Notes: generated by a model from the sequence alone, not told the origin. DNA of 56,596 nucleotides from an uncultured Parabacteroides sp. (GCA_949289155.1 CASEMX010000015.1:1-56596), one strand, 5' to 3'; numbered from the stretch's first letter, positions 27,210 through 36,713 are shown. A program made the numbers and translations.

Positions 27210-27246
27210 AATATTCTATTAACTATTTAAAATCATATAAAAAAGT

Positions 27247-28110
27247 ATGAGTGAAATTAGTAACGTATCAAGGACAAGAGCCAAAAATGCACAGCATGTG
27301 CAATTGGCGACAGATGTGTCGGAAACAACCACTCAGGAGGTGGCAACCGAGCAGGGTTTCGGACCGCAATGGTCAAATTTTGTTGCCTGTGCAAAGGCAG
27401 AAATCGAAGAGTTTAAGCCTGAAAAGGCGCTATCTGATTCAAAAAATGTCAAGGCGGCAGATGAGAACCGCGATGACGTTACCTATCTGTATAAAACGAT
27501 TGCACGGGCGTATGCTGATTTTTCCATAGACCCGGAGAAAAAGCAAGCCGGCGCGGATATTACTTTCGCGTTTGAACAGGCGGGCAATATCCCGGAGATG
27601 GATTACGCCAGTCAGACGGCAACGACTTCCGATTTGGTCGCGCAGCTCCGCAAAGAGCCTTGCCTGTCTGCTCTTGAGAAGTTGAACATTTCGACTGCGC
27701 CCGATGAAATCGAGGCGGCGAATGAGGCGTTCAACGAGGTGTATAAAAACCGTTCTTCCGTAGAGCGCCAGCGTGCGAAGCGCGACATGGCTGCCGTCCG
27801 CAAGGCGTCTGACGCGGCGATGGACGAACTTTTCAAGGCCATCAATGCGCTTTATCTGGTGAACGAAATGGTGACAAAGGATGAAAGCAAGCGCGAGGTG
27901 TTGCAGAAAATCATCGACCAGATAAACGACCTGCTGTTCCGCTTCGACAAGACCGTGAACGGCGGCTCGTCCATGTCGCCGGGCGATGAGGGCGGCTCGG
28001 GCGCGGAACCGACAACTCCGCCGGAGGGCTCGGACGACCAGAATCCGGACGAGGGAGGCGGCGGCTCGGAGGATGAGGATGACGCGGAGCAGGGCATCCC
28101 GCATCCGTAA
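27247..28110 (+). CDS. DUF6261-family protein with acidic Gly-rich tail ending GIPHP
   Basis: 287 aa, no signal peptide or membrane segment. The body (about 25-235) is helical, with QWSNFVACAKAEIEEF, YLYKTIARAYADFSIDP and VLQKIIDQINDLLFRFD, like the DUF6261 family that is spread through Bacteroidota and has no known function. The last 48 residues are a low-complexity tail of Gly, Ser, Pro, Asp and Glu and end in EDEDDAEQGIPHP. The HU-HIG protein at 40002 ends in a like way (GEVGIPNP). It sits directly after the 41-bp array with no clear -7 box, so it may be read from further upstream. A clear terminator follows. Confidence 0.75.
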   Translation: MSEISNVSRTRAKNAQHVQLATDVSETTTQEVATEQGFGPQWSNFVACAKAEIEEFKPEKALSDSKNVKAADENRDDVTYLYKTIARAYADFSIDPEKKQAGADITFAFEQAGNIPEMDYASQTATTSDLVAQLRKEPCLSALEKLNISTAPDEIEAANEAFNEVYKNRSSVERQRAKRDMAAVRKASDAAMDELFKAINALYLVNEMVTKDESKREVLQKIIDQINDLLFRFDKTVNGGSSMSPGDEGGSGAEPTTPPEGSDDQNPDEGGGGSEDEDDAEQGIPHP

Positions 28111-28151
28111 TCAGTGAAGTTGAAAATTGAAAATTGAAAATGGAAAATGAA

Positions 28152-28179
28152 GGGGCGGACTGAATCCGCCCCTTTTTTT
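28152..28179 (+). terminator. Terminator between the DUF6261 and GH2 genes
   Basis: GGGGCGGA (28152-28159) and TCCGCCCC (28165-28172) form a perfect 8-bp stem with a 5-nt loop and seven T residues. It serves DUF6261 and may also act on the converging GH2 transcript. Just before it (28119-28145) is a short run of TTGAAAA repeats. Confidence 0.9.
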
Positions 28180-28207
28180 ATAGAAAAGTCTCTTCTCGCC
28201 GTCCGGC

Positions 28208-30022
28208 TTATTCCGTCATTGCCTTAATGACGGCTTCGTTGGCTGCCTTCACCTTCGCCTCGTTGATTTTAATCACTTTCCGGTCGTAGGTCATGAGGCC
28301 GTTCACTTCGCCCTCTACGTCGGTCGTCTGCGTATAAACTGCGGCAGAAAATCCGCGTTTAACCAATTCCTTCAGCTGGTTGGCATATTTGACATACTCG
28401 GCTGTGACCGCCTCGCTGTCTTTGAACTGGATATAGCCCCAGTTGCGTTTGTTCCACCAGAGATGGTCTTCCATCGGCAGACCGATGCCTCCATACTCGC
28501 CGAGCACCGTCACGCGCTGTGCATCGACCAAGTACATCTCCGGACCGGGATAATTATGCAAGTCGAGAATGTCGCCGCACGGACGGTGATTGCCTCCGCT
28601 GGCAGGATTGACCAGACGCGACGGGTCGTAATTCTCGGTCCACTCTACGACCTTCTCCGTGTCGAATTGTCCCCAAGCTTCATTGAAAGGAACCCACACC
28701 ACAACCGACGGATTGGAAATACACAAATCCATGATTTCTTTCCATTCGCGGTAATAATTGGCCACCGATTCGGCGCTGCGCTCGTGATAGTAGCCGCCGT
28801 TATAGACGCGGGGCTGCCACTGGTAATCGCCGTGGTCGCCGCTCGGCATATCTTGCCATACCAGAATGCCCTCCTTGTCGCAGTGATAATACCAACGGGC
28901 AGGCTCGACCTTGACATGCTTCCGAATCATGTTGAAGCCCCAGTCTTTTGTCTTTTTAATGTCATACAGCAGCGCTTCGTCTGTCGGCGCGGTGTAGAGT
29001 CCGTCGGGCCACCATCCTTGGTCGAGCGGACCATATTGGAACAGCGGCTCGTTATTTAAGTACATCCGCATGATGCCGTTCTTATCTTTGCCCGACGAAA
29101 TCTTGCGGAAGGCGGTGTAGGACTTCACGACGTCGACGGTCTTTCCCTTTTGCGTAAGCGTAACGCTCATGTCATACAGATAGGGATTCTCAGGCGACCA
29201 GAGCGTCGGATTCTGTACGCCCAGCCGGATTTCCTGTCCTTGGACGCCCTTTGCCGAAGCCACAATCTGTCCCTTGTCGATGAGCTTCACTTCGACCACC
29301 GATTGGTTGCAAGGCTCGGATGTGCCCACCGTCACGGCTAAGCTGTTCGCATCGATGTTGGGGATGGATTTGATGCTTGTGATATGGTTGCTCCCGACCG
29401 GTTCCAGCCAAACCGTCTGCCAGATTCCTGTAACGGGCGTGTACCAGATGCCCTCCGGATTGCAGGACTGCTTTCCTCTCGGCTGGAAGCCTTTGTCGCT
29501 CGGGTCCCATACGCGGACAACGAGTTTCTGTGCTCCGGAGCCTTTGAGATAGGGCGTGATGTTAAATGAGAAGGGCGTATAGCCGCCTTTGTGCGAACCA
29601 ATCAAGATGTCATTCACGAAGACCTCGGCTTTCCAATCGACTGCGCCGAAGTTGAGCATCACGTCTTTTCCTTTCCATTTCGAAGGGATGGTGAAGCTGC
29701 GCTTGTACCACAGCTCGTTCTGGTCGCCGACCTCTTTCTGCACGCCGGAGAGGGATGACTCCACGGCGAACGGGACCAAAATGTTCCCATCGAAGGTCGC
29801 CGGCTCGGCTTCACCTGCCGGTTGGATGGCATATTCCCACTCTCCGTTGAGGTTCTGCCAATCGGGACGTTCCAAGAGCGGGCGCGGATATTCCGGCAAG
29901 ACTTGCTGCGGATTGACCTTCTCCGCCCACTGGGTTTTAATTTTGTCGCCCGCGGGTTTCCACTGGGCTTGAGCGCAAAGGGACAACGCCAGTGCGCAAC
30001 ACATCAATAAGGTTTTCTTCAT
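28208..30022 (-). CDS. Secreted glycoside hydrolase family 2 enzyme
   Basis: 604 aa with a signal peptide (MKKTLLMCCALALSLCAQA, then Q). The family 2 layout is seen: an N-terminal sugar-binding jelly roll (about 45-215, with LNLNGEWEYAI-like strands and GKDVMLNFGAVDWKAEVFVN), an immunoglobulin-like domain, and a TIM barrel with the acid/base glutamate E448 in VPFNEAW and the nucleophile E509 in LGEYGG. GH2 includes beta-galactosidases, glucuronidases and mannosidases; this short version without extra C-terminal domains cannot be assigned a substrate by sight. Periplasmic. No SusC/D genes are adjacent; the GH3 gene lies upstream in the same direction after about 160 bases. Confidence 0.9.
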   Translation of the reverse strand: MKKTLLMCCALALSLCAQAQWKPAGDKIKTQWAEKVNPQQVLPEYPRPLLERPDWQNLNGEWEYAIQPAGEAEPATFDGNILVPFAVESSLSGVQKEVGDQNELWYKRSFTIPSKWKGKDVMLNFGAVDWKAEVFVNDILIGSHKGGYTPFSFNITPYLKGSGAQKLVVRVWDPSDKGFQPRGKQSCNPEGIWYTPVTGIWQTVWLEPVGSNHITSIKSIPNIDANSLAVTVGTSEPCNQSVVEVKLIDKGQIVASAKGVQGQEIRLGVQNPTLWSPENPYLYDMSVTLTQKGKTVDVVKSYTAFRKISSGKDKNGIMRMYLNNEPLFQYGPLDQGWWPDGLYTAPTDEALLYDIKKTKDWGFNMIRKHVKVEPARWYYHCDKEGILVWQDMPSGDHGDYQWQPRVYNGGYYHERSAESVANYYREWKEIMDLCISNPSVVVWVPFNEAWGQFDTEKVVEWTENYDPSRLVNPASGGNHRPCGDILDLHNYPGPEMYLVDAQRVTVLGEYGGIGLPMEDHLWWNKRNWGYIQFKDSEAVTAEYVKYANQLKELVKRGFSAAVYTQTTDVEGEVNGLMTYDRKVIKINEAKVKAANEAVIKAMTE

Positions 30023-30185
30023 AAATTTGAGTTTTTAATAGTTATGTGATAATCGATTTGTCTGTTTTTCCCTGTCAATTGTTCGCATTTGTTATAAGGA
30101 CGCGGTAACGATGCTTTGCCCCTAAAGAATCGCCTTGCTTTTTATGGATTATTTAGAAATGAAGGCGAATCCTCCGGGTGCATCG

Positions 30186-32396
30186 CTAATATACCGTATA
30201 ATTATCCCCTTGAATCTCGACCGAGCTGAAATCCCCCTCCGAGAGGTAGGGCTGGCCGCCACCGATGTAGATATCGACCTTTCCTGCCCGCTCTACCAAA
30301 TTCCCATCCTGATTGACCAAGCCAAGCTCTTCCGGCGTGAGAATGAAGCTCACCTCCTTGCTTTCTCCCTTCGCCAGATGGATGCGTTGGAATCCTTTGA
30401 GTGCGCACTTCGGAACGCGGGTCTGTCCGTTCTGCGGATGGATGACGTAGAGTTGCACGACCTCGTCGCCGGCACGATTCCCTGTATTGGTGACGGTCGT
30501 CGTTACCTGCAGCGGTTCGCCTGTCTGCAGCGTGGCGGCATTCTGCGGCTCGGCATAACGGAAGGTGGTATAGCTTAGCCCGTAGCCAAAGGGATAGCGC
30601 ACATCGCCTTTATAATAACGGTACGTGCGGTTCGCCATCGAATAGTCCTCGAAAGGCGGCAAATCCTCGTCGTTCATATAGGTAGTGAGCGGCATACGCC
30701 CCGCCGGATTGTAATCGCCGAACAGGACATCGACAATCGCATCACCTGCTGCCTGTCCGCCGTACCAAGCTTGCAGGATGGCATCCACGTGGCGGCTCTC
30801 CCAATCGAAGCTCATCACCGAGCCGGACATGTTGACGACAACCAGCGGTTTGCCGGTTTTGTCTAATTCCTTTAGCAATTCGGTCTGCACAGAGGGGAGC
30901 GCCATTGACGTACGGTCGCCGCTCGCAAATCCGGCATATCCTGCGGCGCCGGCATCACCGGCTTCCCCTTCATAGTCCGCGCTGATTCCCCCGACGAAGA
31001 TAATCACATCTGCCTTCTTCGCCCGGGCTGCAATCTCGGAGAAGGAGGGAGCGTCCGGCAATTTATCGACGATGCCTACGCCGGTGAGGGTATCGATGAC
31101 GATTTGTCCACCAAACCGACGGGACAGGCTCTCATAAGGGGTAATAATCTCTGACGGCACACCGAAGTAGTTCGCCAACAGCGTTTGCTCGTTGTTCATG
31201 TTCGGACCAATCAGAGCGATGCGCTTCAGCTTATCGGCGTCTAACGGTAGCGTATTCTTTTCGTTTTTGAGGAGCACCATCGATTCTTGTGCCATGCGGT
31301 AGGCGTGCTGCCGGTGTGCTTCACATTCGATGACCTCCCGGCCGATGTTGGAGTAGGGGACTTGTTCCTGCGGGTCGTAAAAGCCTAAACGGAACTGTAT
31401 CTCTAATAAGCGGCGCAGGGAGACGTTGATTTCCTTCTCGGTGATGAGCCCTTGTGCCACGGCTTGGATTAATCTTGGATAAAGGTTTCCGCATTCGAGG
31501 TCCGTACCGCTCAGCACGGCATCTGCCACCGCTTCGGTGTCATCGACATGCGTTTTGTGGTAATGGGCGAAGTCATAGACCGCCCCGCAGTCGGAGGTCA
31601 CATACCCTTCGAAATGCCATTGGTTCCGGAGTATATCTTGGAGCAACTCATTGTTCCCGCAGCAGGGCTCGCCATTGAAACGGTTGTACGCGCACATCAC
31701 ACCGTGGACCTTCTCCTTTACCACCAGCTCCCGGAAAGCGGGAAGATAGGTATCCCACAGGTCATACGCCGTCACGCGCGAATCGAACTCATGCCGGATG
31801 CCTTCCGGTCCGCTATGCACGGCGTAATGCTTCGCGCAGGCAGCGGCTTTCAAGTAGAACGGGTCGTCTCCTTCCAAGCCCTGCACGATAGCCGCGCCCA
31901 TCTTGGCGGTCAGGTAGGGGTCTTCGCCATAGGTCTCCTGTCCGCGTCCCCAGCGCGGGTCACGGAAGATATTCACGTTCGGCGTCCAATAGGTAAGCCC
32001 CCGGTAAATCTCGCCCGTCTTGCCGGCTTTTAAATCCTCGTTAAAGAGCGCACGTCCCTCCGTCGAGGTCATATCGCCCATCGTGCGCAATGCCTCTGTG
32101 TCGAATGTCGCCGCCATCCCGATAGCCTGCGGGAAGACCGTCACCTTCTCCTGCGTACGGGCGACGCCATGCAGCGCCTCGTTCCACCAGTTGTATGCCA
32201 GGATACCTAAACGCGGCACGGCGGGCGATTCGTGCTTCATCATTTGCACCTTCTCTTCCAAGGTCAGGCGGGAGAGCAAGTCGTCGATACGTTCTTCCAA
32301 AGGGAGCCGCGTGTTGCGGAAAGGATAGTCTGCCGTTTGTGCCATCAGTCCGCCTAAAGGGAGCAGGGCGCATATCAGAATCTGGTTGAGTTTCAT
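30186..32396 (-). CDS. Glycoside hydrolase family 3 (beta-glucosidase/xylosidase-like)
   Basis: 736 aa from ATG 32396, chosen because it begins the signal peptide MKLNQILICALLPLGGLMA; a frame from 32441 adds residues without function and covers the -7 box. The N-terminal barrel has ILAYNWWNEALHG and the nucleophile D269 in YVTSDCGAVYDF. The second domain and a fibronectin-III-like end (DEVVQLYVIHP, SFILTPEEL) are present. WWNEALHGVAR and GFYDPQEQVPY resemble GH3 xylosidase/glucosidase members. Periplasmic. A TACCTTTG box (reverse of CAAAGGTA, 32441-32448) fits a -7 element about 45 bases upstream of the start. Confidence 0.9.
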   Translation of the reverse strand: MKLNQILICALLPLGGLMAQTADYPFRNTRLPLEERIDDLLSRLTLEEKVQMMKHESPAVPRLGILAYNWWNEALHGVARTQEKVTVFPQAIGMAATFDTEALRTMGDMTSTEGRALFNEDLKAGKTGEIYRGLTYWTPNVNIFRDPRWGRGQETYGEDPYLTAKMGAAIVQGLEGDDPFYLKAAACAKHYAVHSGPEGIRHEFDSRVTAYDLWDTYLPAFRELVVKEKVHGVMCAYNRFNGEPCCGNNELLQDILRNQWHFEGYVTSDCGAVYDFAHYHKTHVDDTEAVADAVLSGTDLECGNLYPRLIQAVAQGLITEKEINVSLRRLLEIQFRLGFYDPQEQVPYSNIGREVIECEAHRQHAYRMAQESMVLLKNEKNTLPLDADKLKRIALIGPNMNNEQTLLANYFGVPSEIITPYESLSRRFGGQIVIDTLTGVGIVDKLPDAPSFSEIAARAKKADVIIFVGGISADYEGEAGDAGAAGYAGFASGDRTSMALPSVQTELLKELDKTGKPLVVVNMSGSVMSFDWESRHVDAILQAWYGGQAAGDAIVDVLFGDYNPAGRMPLTTYMNDEDLPPFEDYSMANRTYRYYKGDVRYPFGYGLSYTTFRYAEPQNAATLQTGEPLQVTTTVTNTGNRAGDEVVQLYVIHPQNGQTRVPKCALKGFQRIHLAKGESKEVSFILTPEELGLVNQDGNLVERAGKVDIYIGGGQPYLSEGDFSSVEIQGDNYTVY

Positions 32397-32560
32397 GTTA
32401 TTCGTCTTTAAAGTGTTTGTGTGCTTTCTTGATTTCTCCACAAAGGTAATATAAAGGACAGAAATACGTTAGATATTATTCGTTTTCTGCTTTATTTTTA
32501 GTTCCGGGCTGCCTACATCTTATTTTTTATCTTGGTATGTATTTATTTTCCTTCAATTGC

Positions 32561-32633
32561 AGGATATATTTCCTACATATTGAGGATATATATCCTACAT
32601 ATCGAGGAAATATTTCCGTCAGATTGAGGAAAT
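32561..32633. repeat. Array of four AGGAAATATTTCCT-type palindromes, exactly 22 bp apart
   Basis: Units start at 32561, 32583, 32605 and 32627, a strict 22-bp period: AGGATATATTTCCT, AGGATATATATCCT, AGGAAATATTTCCG, and a partial AGGAAATAG. The second copy is a perfect palindrome. Linkers read TACATATTG, ACATATCG and TCAGATTG. It lies in the 522-base divergent gap between GH3 and mnmG. Confidence 0.9.
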
Positions 32634-32752
32634 AGAATGTATAAGCAGACAGGAGGTAGGCTCTCGGCAGTTTATTTCTACAGATTGCTGAGATAGGCGA
32701 AACCATTTCGGGTATATTAATCCATTGATTCGCATATCTTTAAACAGGAAAA

Positions 32753-32869
32753 CGAGTGGTTTTAACCCCGCGAGAAGGCGCATTTTCCGAACCACTCGGC
32801 AGATTGCCCGGAAAATGAGCCTATTTTGAAGGTTAAATTTCGGCAATGCCGCTTCCGCCCGTCCGGAAG
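32753..32869. other. Dense inverted repeats upstream of mnmG, possible structured RNA or protein site
   Basis: CGAGTGGTT (32753-32761) pairs with AACCACTCG (32790-32798). CATTTTCCG (32781-32789), inside that loop, pairs with CGGAAAATG (32809-32817), outside it, so the two stems form either a pseudoknot or alternate folds. Further on are CGGCAATGCCG (32841-32851, an odd-centred palindrome) and CTTCCG/CGGAAG (32852-32857 with 32864-32869). It ends 17 bases before the mnmG -7 box, so most of it would not be in the mnmG transcript. Confidence 0.55.
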
Positions 32870-32885
32870 ATTGCCAATTTCTCAT

Positions 32886-32893
32886 TATCTTTG
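32886..32893 (+). promoter_or_regulatory. -7 promoter element of mnmG
   Basis: TATCTTTG matches TAnnTTTG and lies 25 bases before the ATG. No good -33 box stands at the right distance; the nearest TTG (32871-32873) is too close. Confidence 0.55.
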
Positions 32894-32918
32894 CAGGGTT
32901 TAATAAAGACGAGAGGAA

Positions 32919-34796
32919 ATGAGATTCGATTATGATGTGATAGTGGTAGGTGCAGGTCATGCCGGCTGTGAGGCGGCGACGGCTGCAGCCAACTTGGGTT
33001 CGAGGACGCTGCTCATCACCATGGACATGAACAAGGTGGCTCAGATGAGTTGCAACCCGGCAGTGGGCGGAATTGCGAAAGGACAAATCGTGCGTGAGAT
33101 TGATGCGCTGGGCGGATTCATGGGGATAGTTACCGATAGGACCGCCATCCAGTTCCGAATGTTGAACCGGAGCAAAGGCCCGGCGATGTGGAGTCCTCGT
33201 GCACAGAGCGACCGTGCCCATTTCATCGCTTGCTGGCGACAGATTCTGGAGAATACACCGAATCTGTGGATGTGGCAGGATATGGTGAAGGAGCTGCTCA
33301 TTAAGGATAACCGGGTGTCCGGCGTGCGTACCGGGATGGGGGTGGAGTTCCATGCCAATAGCGTGGTCCTGACAAACGGGACATTCCTGAACGGATTGAT
33401 GCATATCGGACGGACGCAGATACGGGGCGGTCGAATTTCAGAACCGGCAGCGACCGGATTGACCGAGCAGCTGGTCTCGTTAGGTATCAAGTCGGACCGG
33501 ATGAAGACCGGTACGCCGGTGCGTATTGATGCACGGAGTGTCCATTTCGAAGAGATGACGGAACAACCGGGCGAAAATGATTTCCATAAGTTCTCTTATT
33601 TGGATACATCGCACCGCGAACTCAAACAACTCAGCTGCTGGACCTGCTTTACCAATGAGCAATGCCACGATATATTGCGCGAAGGCCTGCCTGATTCTCC
33701 TTTATATAATGGACAAATCAAGAGCATCGGCCCGCGTTATTGCCCCAGCATCGAGACGAAGATTGTGACCTTTGCTGACAAGACGCAGCACCAGCTCTTC
33801 TTGGAGCCGGAAGGGGAGAATACACAGGAGTATTACTTGAATGGCTTTTCTTCTTCGCTGCCGTTGGATATACAGCTTCGTGCATTGCAGGCAATCCCTG
33901 CATTCCGTGACGTGCAGATTTATCGTCCGGGTTATGCCATCGAGTACGACTTCTTCGACCCAACGCAATTGAACCATACGTTAGAGACAAAGCAAATAAA
34001 GAATCTCTTCTTTGCGGGACAGATAAACGGAACCACCGGATATGAAGAGGCAGGGGGGCAAGGACTGGTCGCAGGAATCAATGCGCATATCAATTGCTAT
34101 GGTGGAGCTCCGTTCGTATTAGGTCGCGACGAAGCCTATATTGGGGTCCTAATCGATGACTTGGTAACAAAGGGCGTGGACGAGCCTTACCGTATGTTTA
34201 CCTCACGAGCAGAGTACCGCATCCTTCTTCGGCAGGATGATGCCGATATGCGCCTGACCGAAAAGGCGTACCAATTAGGCTTGGCTTCGCAATACCGTTA
34301 TGATTTGCTCACAGAGAAGAAAGCACATCGTGACCGGATTATCCAGTTCTGTTCGGACTACTCCATAAAACCGCAATATATTAATTCCGGATTGGAGCGC
34401 TTAGGCACGACATCGTTGGCTCATGGATGTAAGCTCCATGATTTAGTACTCCGACCACAGTTGGATTTGGAGAAGCTCGCAGAGTTAGTCCCCGCCTTGA
34501 GAGAGGAGTTGGATAAAGTGCCTTTCAGCCGGAAGGCGGAAATTATAGAAGCGGCAGAGATATTAATCAAGTATAGCGGATATATTAAGCGAGAGCAAAT
34601 GATAGCTGATAAGATAAGCCGTTTGGAGAATATCCGCATCAAGGGGAAGTTTGATTATAATAGTATCCAGTCATTATCCATAGAAGCACGGCAAAAGCTG
34701 ACACGGATAGATCCGGAGACAATAGCTCAGGCAAGTCGTATTCCGGGGATTTCTCCTAATGATATCAATATCCTGCTGGTCCTTTTAGGTCGTTGA
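32919..34796 (+). CDS. mnmG: tRNA uridine-5-carboxymethylaminomethyl modification enzyme
   Basis: 625 aa, normal for MnmG (GidA). With MnmE it modifies U34 of several tRNAs. It has the FAD-binding VVGAGHAGCEAATAAANLG at residues 8-26, then MSCNPAVGGIAKGQIVREID, and the second signature GQINGTTGYEEAGGQGLVAG near residue 367. A C-terminal helical domain follows (to MnmE contact). Cytoplasmic. The gene is often close to the replication origin in bacteria. A perfect parS-like site begins nine bases after its stop. It is the first gene of a plus-strand series with uvrC, dtd, the pyrophosphohydrolase and deoC, but the 81-base gap to uvrC leaves co-transcription open. Confidence 0.97.
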   Translation: MRFDYDVIVVGAGHAGCEAATAAANLGSRTLLITMDMNKVAQMSCNPAVGGIAKGQIVREIDALGGFMGIVTDRTAIQFRMLNRSKGPAMWSPRAQSDRAHFIACWRQILENTPNLWMWQDMVKELLIKDNRVSGVRTGMGVEFHANSVVLTNGTFLNGLMHIGRTQIRGGRISEPAATGLTEQLVSLGIKSDRMKTGTPVRIDARSVHFEEMTEQPGENDFHKFSYLDTSHRELKQLSCWTCFTNEQCHDILREGLPDSPLYNGQIKSIGPRYCPSIETKIVTFADKTQHQLFLEPEGENTQEYYLNGFSSSLPLDIQLRALQAIPAFRDVQIYRPGYAIEYDFFDPTQLNHTLETKQIKNLFFAGQINGTTGYEEAGGQGLVAGINAHINCYGGAPFVLGRDEAYIGVLIDDLVTKGVDEPYRMFTSRAEYRILLRQDDADMRLTEKAYQLGLASQYRYDLLTEKKAHRDRIIQFCSDYSIKPQYINSGLERLGTTSLAHGCKLHDLVLRPQLDLEKLAELVPALREELDKVPFSRKAEIIEAAEILIKYSGYIKREQMIADKISRLENIRIKGKFDYNSIQSLSIEARQKLTRIDPETIAQASRIPGISPNDINILLVLLGR

Positions 34797-34804
34797 CAGG
34801 AACA

Positions 34805-34820
34805 TGTTCCACGTGAAACA
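34805..34820. promoter_or_regulatory. parS chromosomal centromere-like site
   Basis: TGTTCCACGTGAAACA is identical to the 16-bp parS sequence known from Bacillus and conserved in most phyla, where ParB (Spo0J) binds and loads onto DNA for chromosome segregation. A 16-bp perfect match by chance in 57 kb is very unlikely. It lies in the 81-base gap between mnmG and uvrC. No other copy was found in the window by eye, and parA/parB genes are not present. parS sites normally cluster around the replication origin. Confidence 0.88.
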
Positions 34821-34877
34821 ATACTTTAAGAAACGGCTGTAAGGCGTTGACTTTTCGAATATAAACTATCGAGATAA

Positions 34878-36701
34878 ATGAATGACGAGATACGAGAGCA
34901 TATAAAAGCTATCTTAGCAGTGATTCCGGAGAAGCCGGGATGCTATCAGTACTTCGACGAGAAGGGAACAATTATCTACGTGGGTAAGGCAAAGAACTTG
35001 AAGCGTCGGGTGTCGTCCTATTTCAATAAGCAACACGATAGCAATAAGACGCGGGTCTTGGTGAAACAGATTCGGGATATTAAGTACTTTGTGGTCGATA
35101 CAGAAGAAGATGCGTTTTTATTAGAGAACAATCTCATTAAGCAATATCATCCGCGTTATAATGTCCTGTTGAAGGATGATAAGACCTATCCGTCTATCGT
35201 GGTGAAGAACGAATACTTTCCACGTATCTTTCAAACGCGAAATATCGTGCGTGACGGCTCCCGTTATTACGGTCCTTATCCTTCCGTTTATACGGCAAAA
35301 GTGATGCTGCAACTGATAAAGGATTTGTATCCTATCCGTACTTGTAAATATCCCTTGACACCGGAGTCGATTAAGGAGGGGCGTTATAGGGTCTGTCTGG
35401 AATACCATATCAAGCGATGCAAAGGTCCGTGCGAGGGATTGCAATCGTTAGAAGAGTACCAGCAGAATGTGTCGGAAATAAAAGAAATCTTGCGAGGGAA
35501 TATCTCGCAGGTTAGCAAGCATCTGTTCGAACAAATGCAGCAGTTGGCTTCAGAATTGAAATTCGAGGAGGCACAAAAGCTTAAAGAGAAATATGAAGCC
35601 ATTGAGAATTATCGTTCTAAATCGACAGTGGTTACGCCGATGCTTCATAATATTGATGTCTTCTCGATTACGGAGAACGAACCTTCTGCCTATATCAACT
35701 ATCTGCATATTGGGAATGGCGCCGTGGTACAGGCTTATACTTTCGAATATAAGAAGCGTTTGGATGAAACAAAGGAGGAATTGCTATCACTTGGAATTGT
35801 TGAGATGCGAAAACGTTTCGATAGCCGAGCGCGCGAGATTATTGTTCCTTTTCCATTAGATATGGAGTTGGATGGCGTGACTTTTACGATTCCACAACGT
35901 GGTGATAAGAAGAAATTGCTCGAATTATCCGAGATGAACGGGAAGCAGTATAAGGTAGATAAGCTGAAGCAGGCAGAGAAACTGAATCCGGAGCAGCGAA
36001 CGACTCGATTATTAAAAGAGATACAGGATGCACTCCATCTGAAAGATTTGCCCGTTCAAATCGAATGCTTCGATAACTCGAATATCCAAGGGAGCGATGC
36101 AGTTGCTGCCTGTGTCGTGTTCAAGATGGGAAAGCCTTCGAAAAAGGATTATCGGAAGTATAATATCAAGACGGTCGTCGGCCCGGACGATTATGCTTCG
36201 ATGAAAGAAGTCGTGCGGAGGCGTTATCGACGGGCGATAGAGGAGAATGCTCCGTTGCCGAATCTAATTATCACAGACGGTGGAAAGGGACAAATGGAGG
36301 TGGTACGTTCCGTTATCGAGGACGAACTGCATTTGTCTATCCCTATTGCGGGTTTGGCAAAGGATAATCGGCATCGCACAGCCGAGCTATTGTTCGGATT
36401 CCCTCCGGAAACGGTAGGGATGAAGTTGGATAGCCCCTTGTTTCATTTGTTGACGCGAATGCAGGACGAGGTGCATCGTTTCGCGATTACGTTCCATCGT
36501 GATAAGCGGAGCAAGAATCAGAGCCGTTCGGAATTGGATGAGATAAAAGGTATCGGTGAGAAGACGAAGGAGACGCTGCTGAAGCACTTTAAGAGTGTGA
36601 AGCGCATCAAAGAGGCTACAGTGGATGATTTGGCTGCTGTTGTCGGTGTAGCGAAAGCAAGGCTCTTATGTGAAGGTTTAAATAAAGAAGCGAAAGAATA
36701 A
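34878..36701 (+). CDS. uvrC: Excinuclease ABC subunit C
   Basis: 607 aa, typical length. UvrC makes both incisions in nucleotide-excision repair with UvrA and UvrB. The GIY-YIG nuclease is at residues 15-45 (PGCYQYFDEKGTIIYVGKAK), a UVR motif that binds UvrB at about 205-240 (QLASELKFEEAQKLKEKYEA), the RNase H-like second nuclease in the middle (IECFDNSNIQGSDAVAACVV with catalytic Asp), and paired helix-hairpin-helix motifs at the C-terminus (LDEIKGIGEKTKETLLKHF). Cytoplasmic. The dtd gene follows after 12 bases. Confidence 0.97.
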   Translation: MNDEIREHIKAILAVIPEKPGCYQYFDEKGTIIYVGKAKNLKRRVSSYFNKQHDSNKTRVLVKQIRDIKYFVVDTEEDAFLLENNLIKQYHPRYNVLLKDDKTYPSIVVKNEYFPRIFQTRNIVRDGSRYYGPYPSVYTAKVMLQLIKDLYPIRTCKYPLTPESIKEGRYRVCLEYHIKRCKGPCEGLQSLEEYQQNVSEIKEILRGNISQVSKHLFEQMQQLASELKFEEAQKLKEKYEAIENYRSKSTVVTPMLHNIDVFSITENEPSAYINYLHIGNGAVVQAYTFEYKKRLDETKEELLSLGIVEMRKRFDSRAREIIVPFPLDMELDGVTFTIPQRGDKKKLLELSEMNGKQYKVDKLKQAEKLNPEQRTTRLLKEIQDALHLKDLPVQIECFDNSNIQGSDAVAACVVFKMGKPSKKDYRKYNIKTVVGPDDYASMKEVVRRRYRRAIEENAPLPNLIITDGGKGQMEVVRSVIEDELHLSIPIAGLAKDNRHRTAELLFGFPPETVGMKLDSPLFHLLTRMQDEVHRFAITFHRDKRSKNQSRSELDEIKGIGEKTKETLLKHFKSVKRIKEATVDDLAAVVGVAKARLLCEGLNKEAKE

Positions 36702-36713
36702 AATCATATTTAT

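Noticed and set aside
28119-28145. TTGAAAA short repeats before the terminator
   Set aside because: Common low-complexity sequence in Bacteroidota spacers; too short to be called an array.
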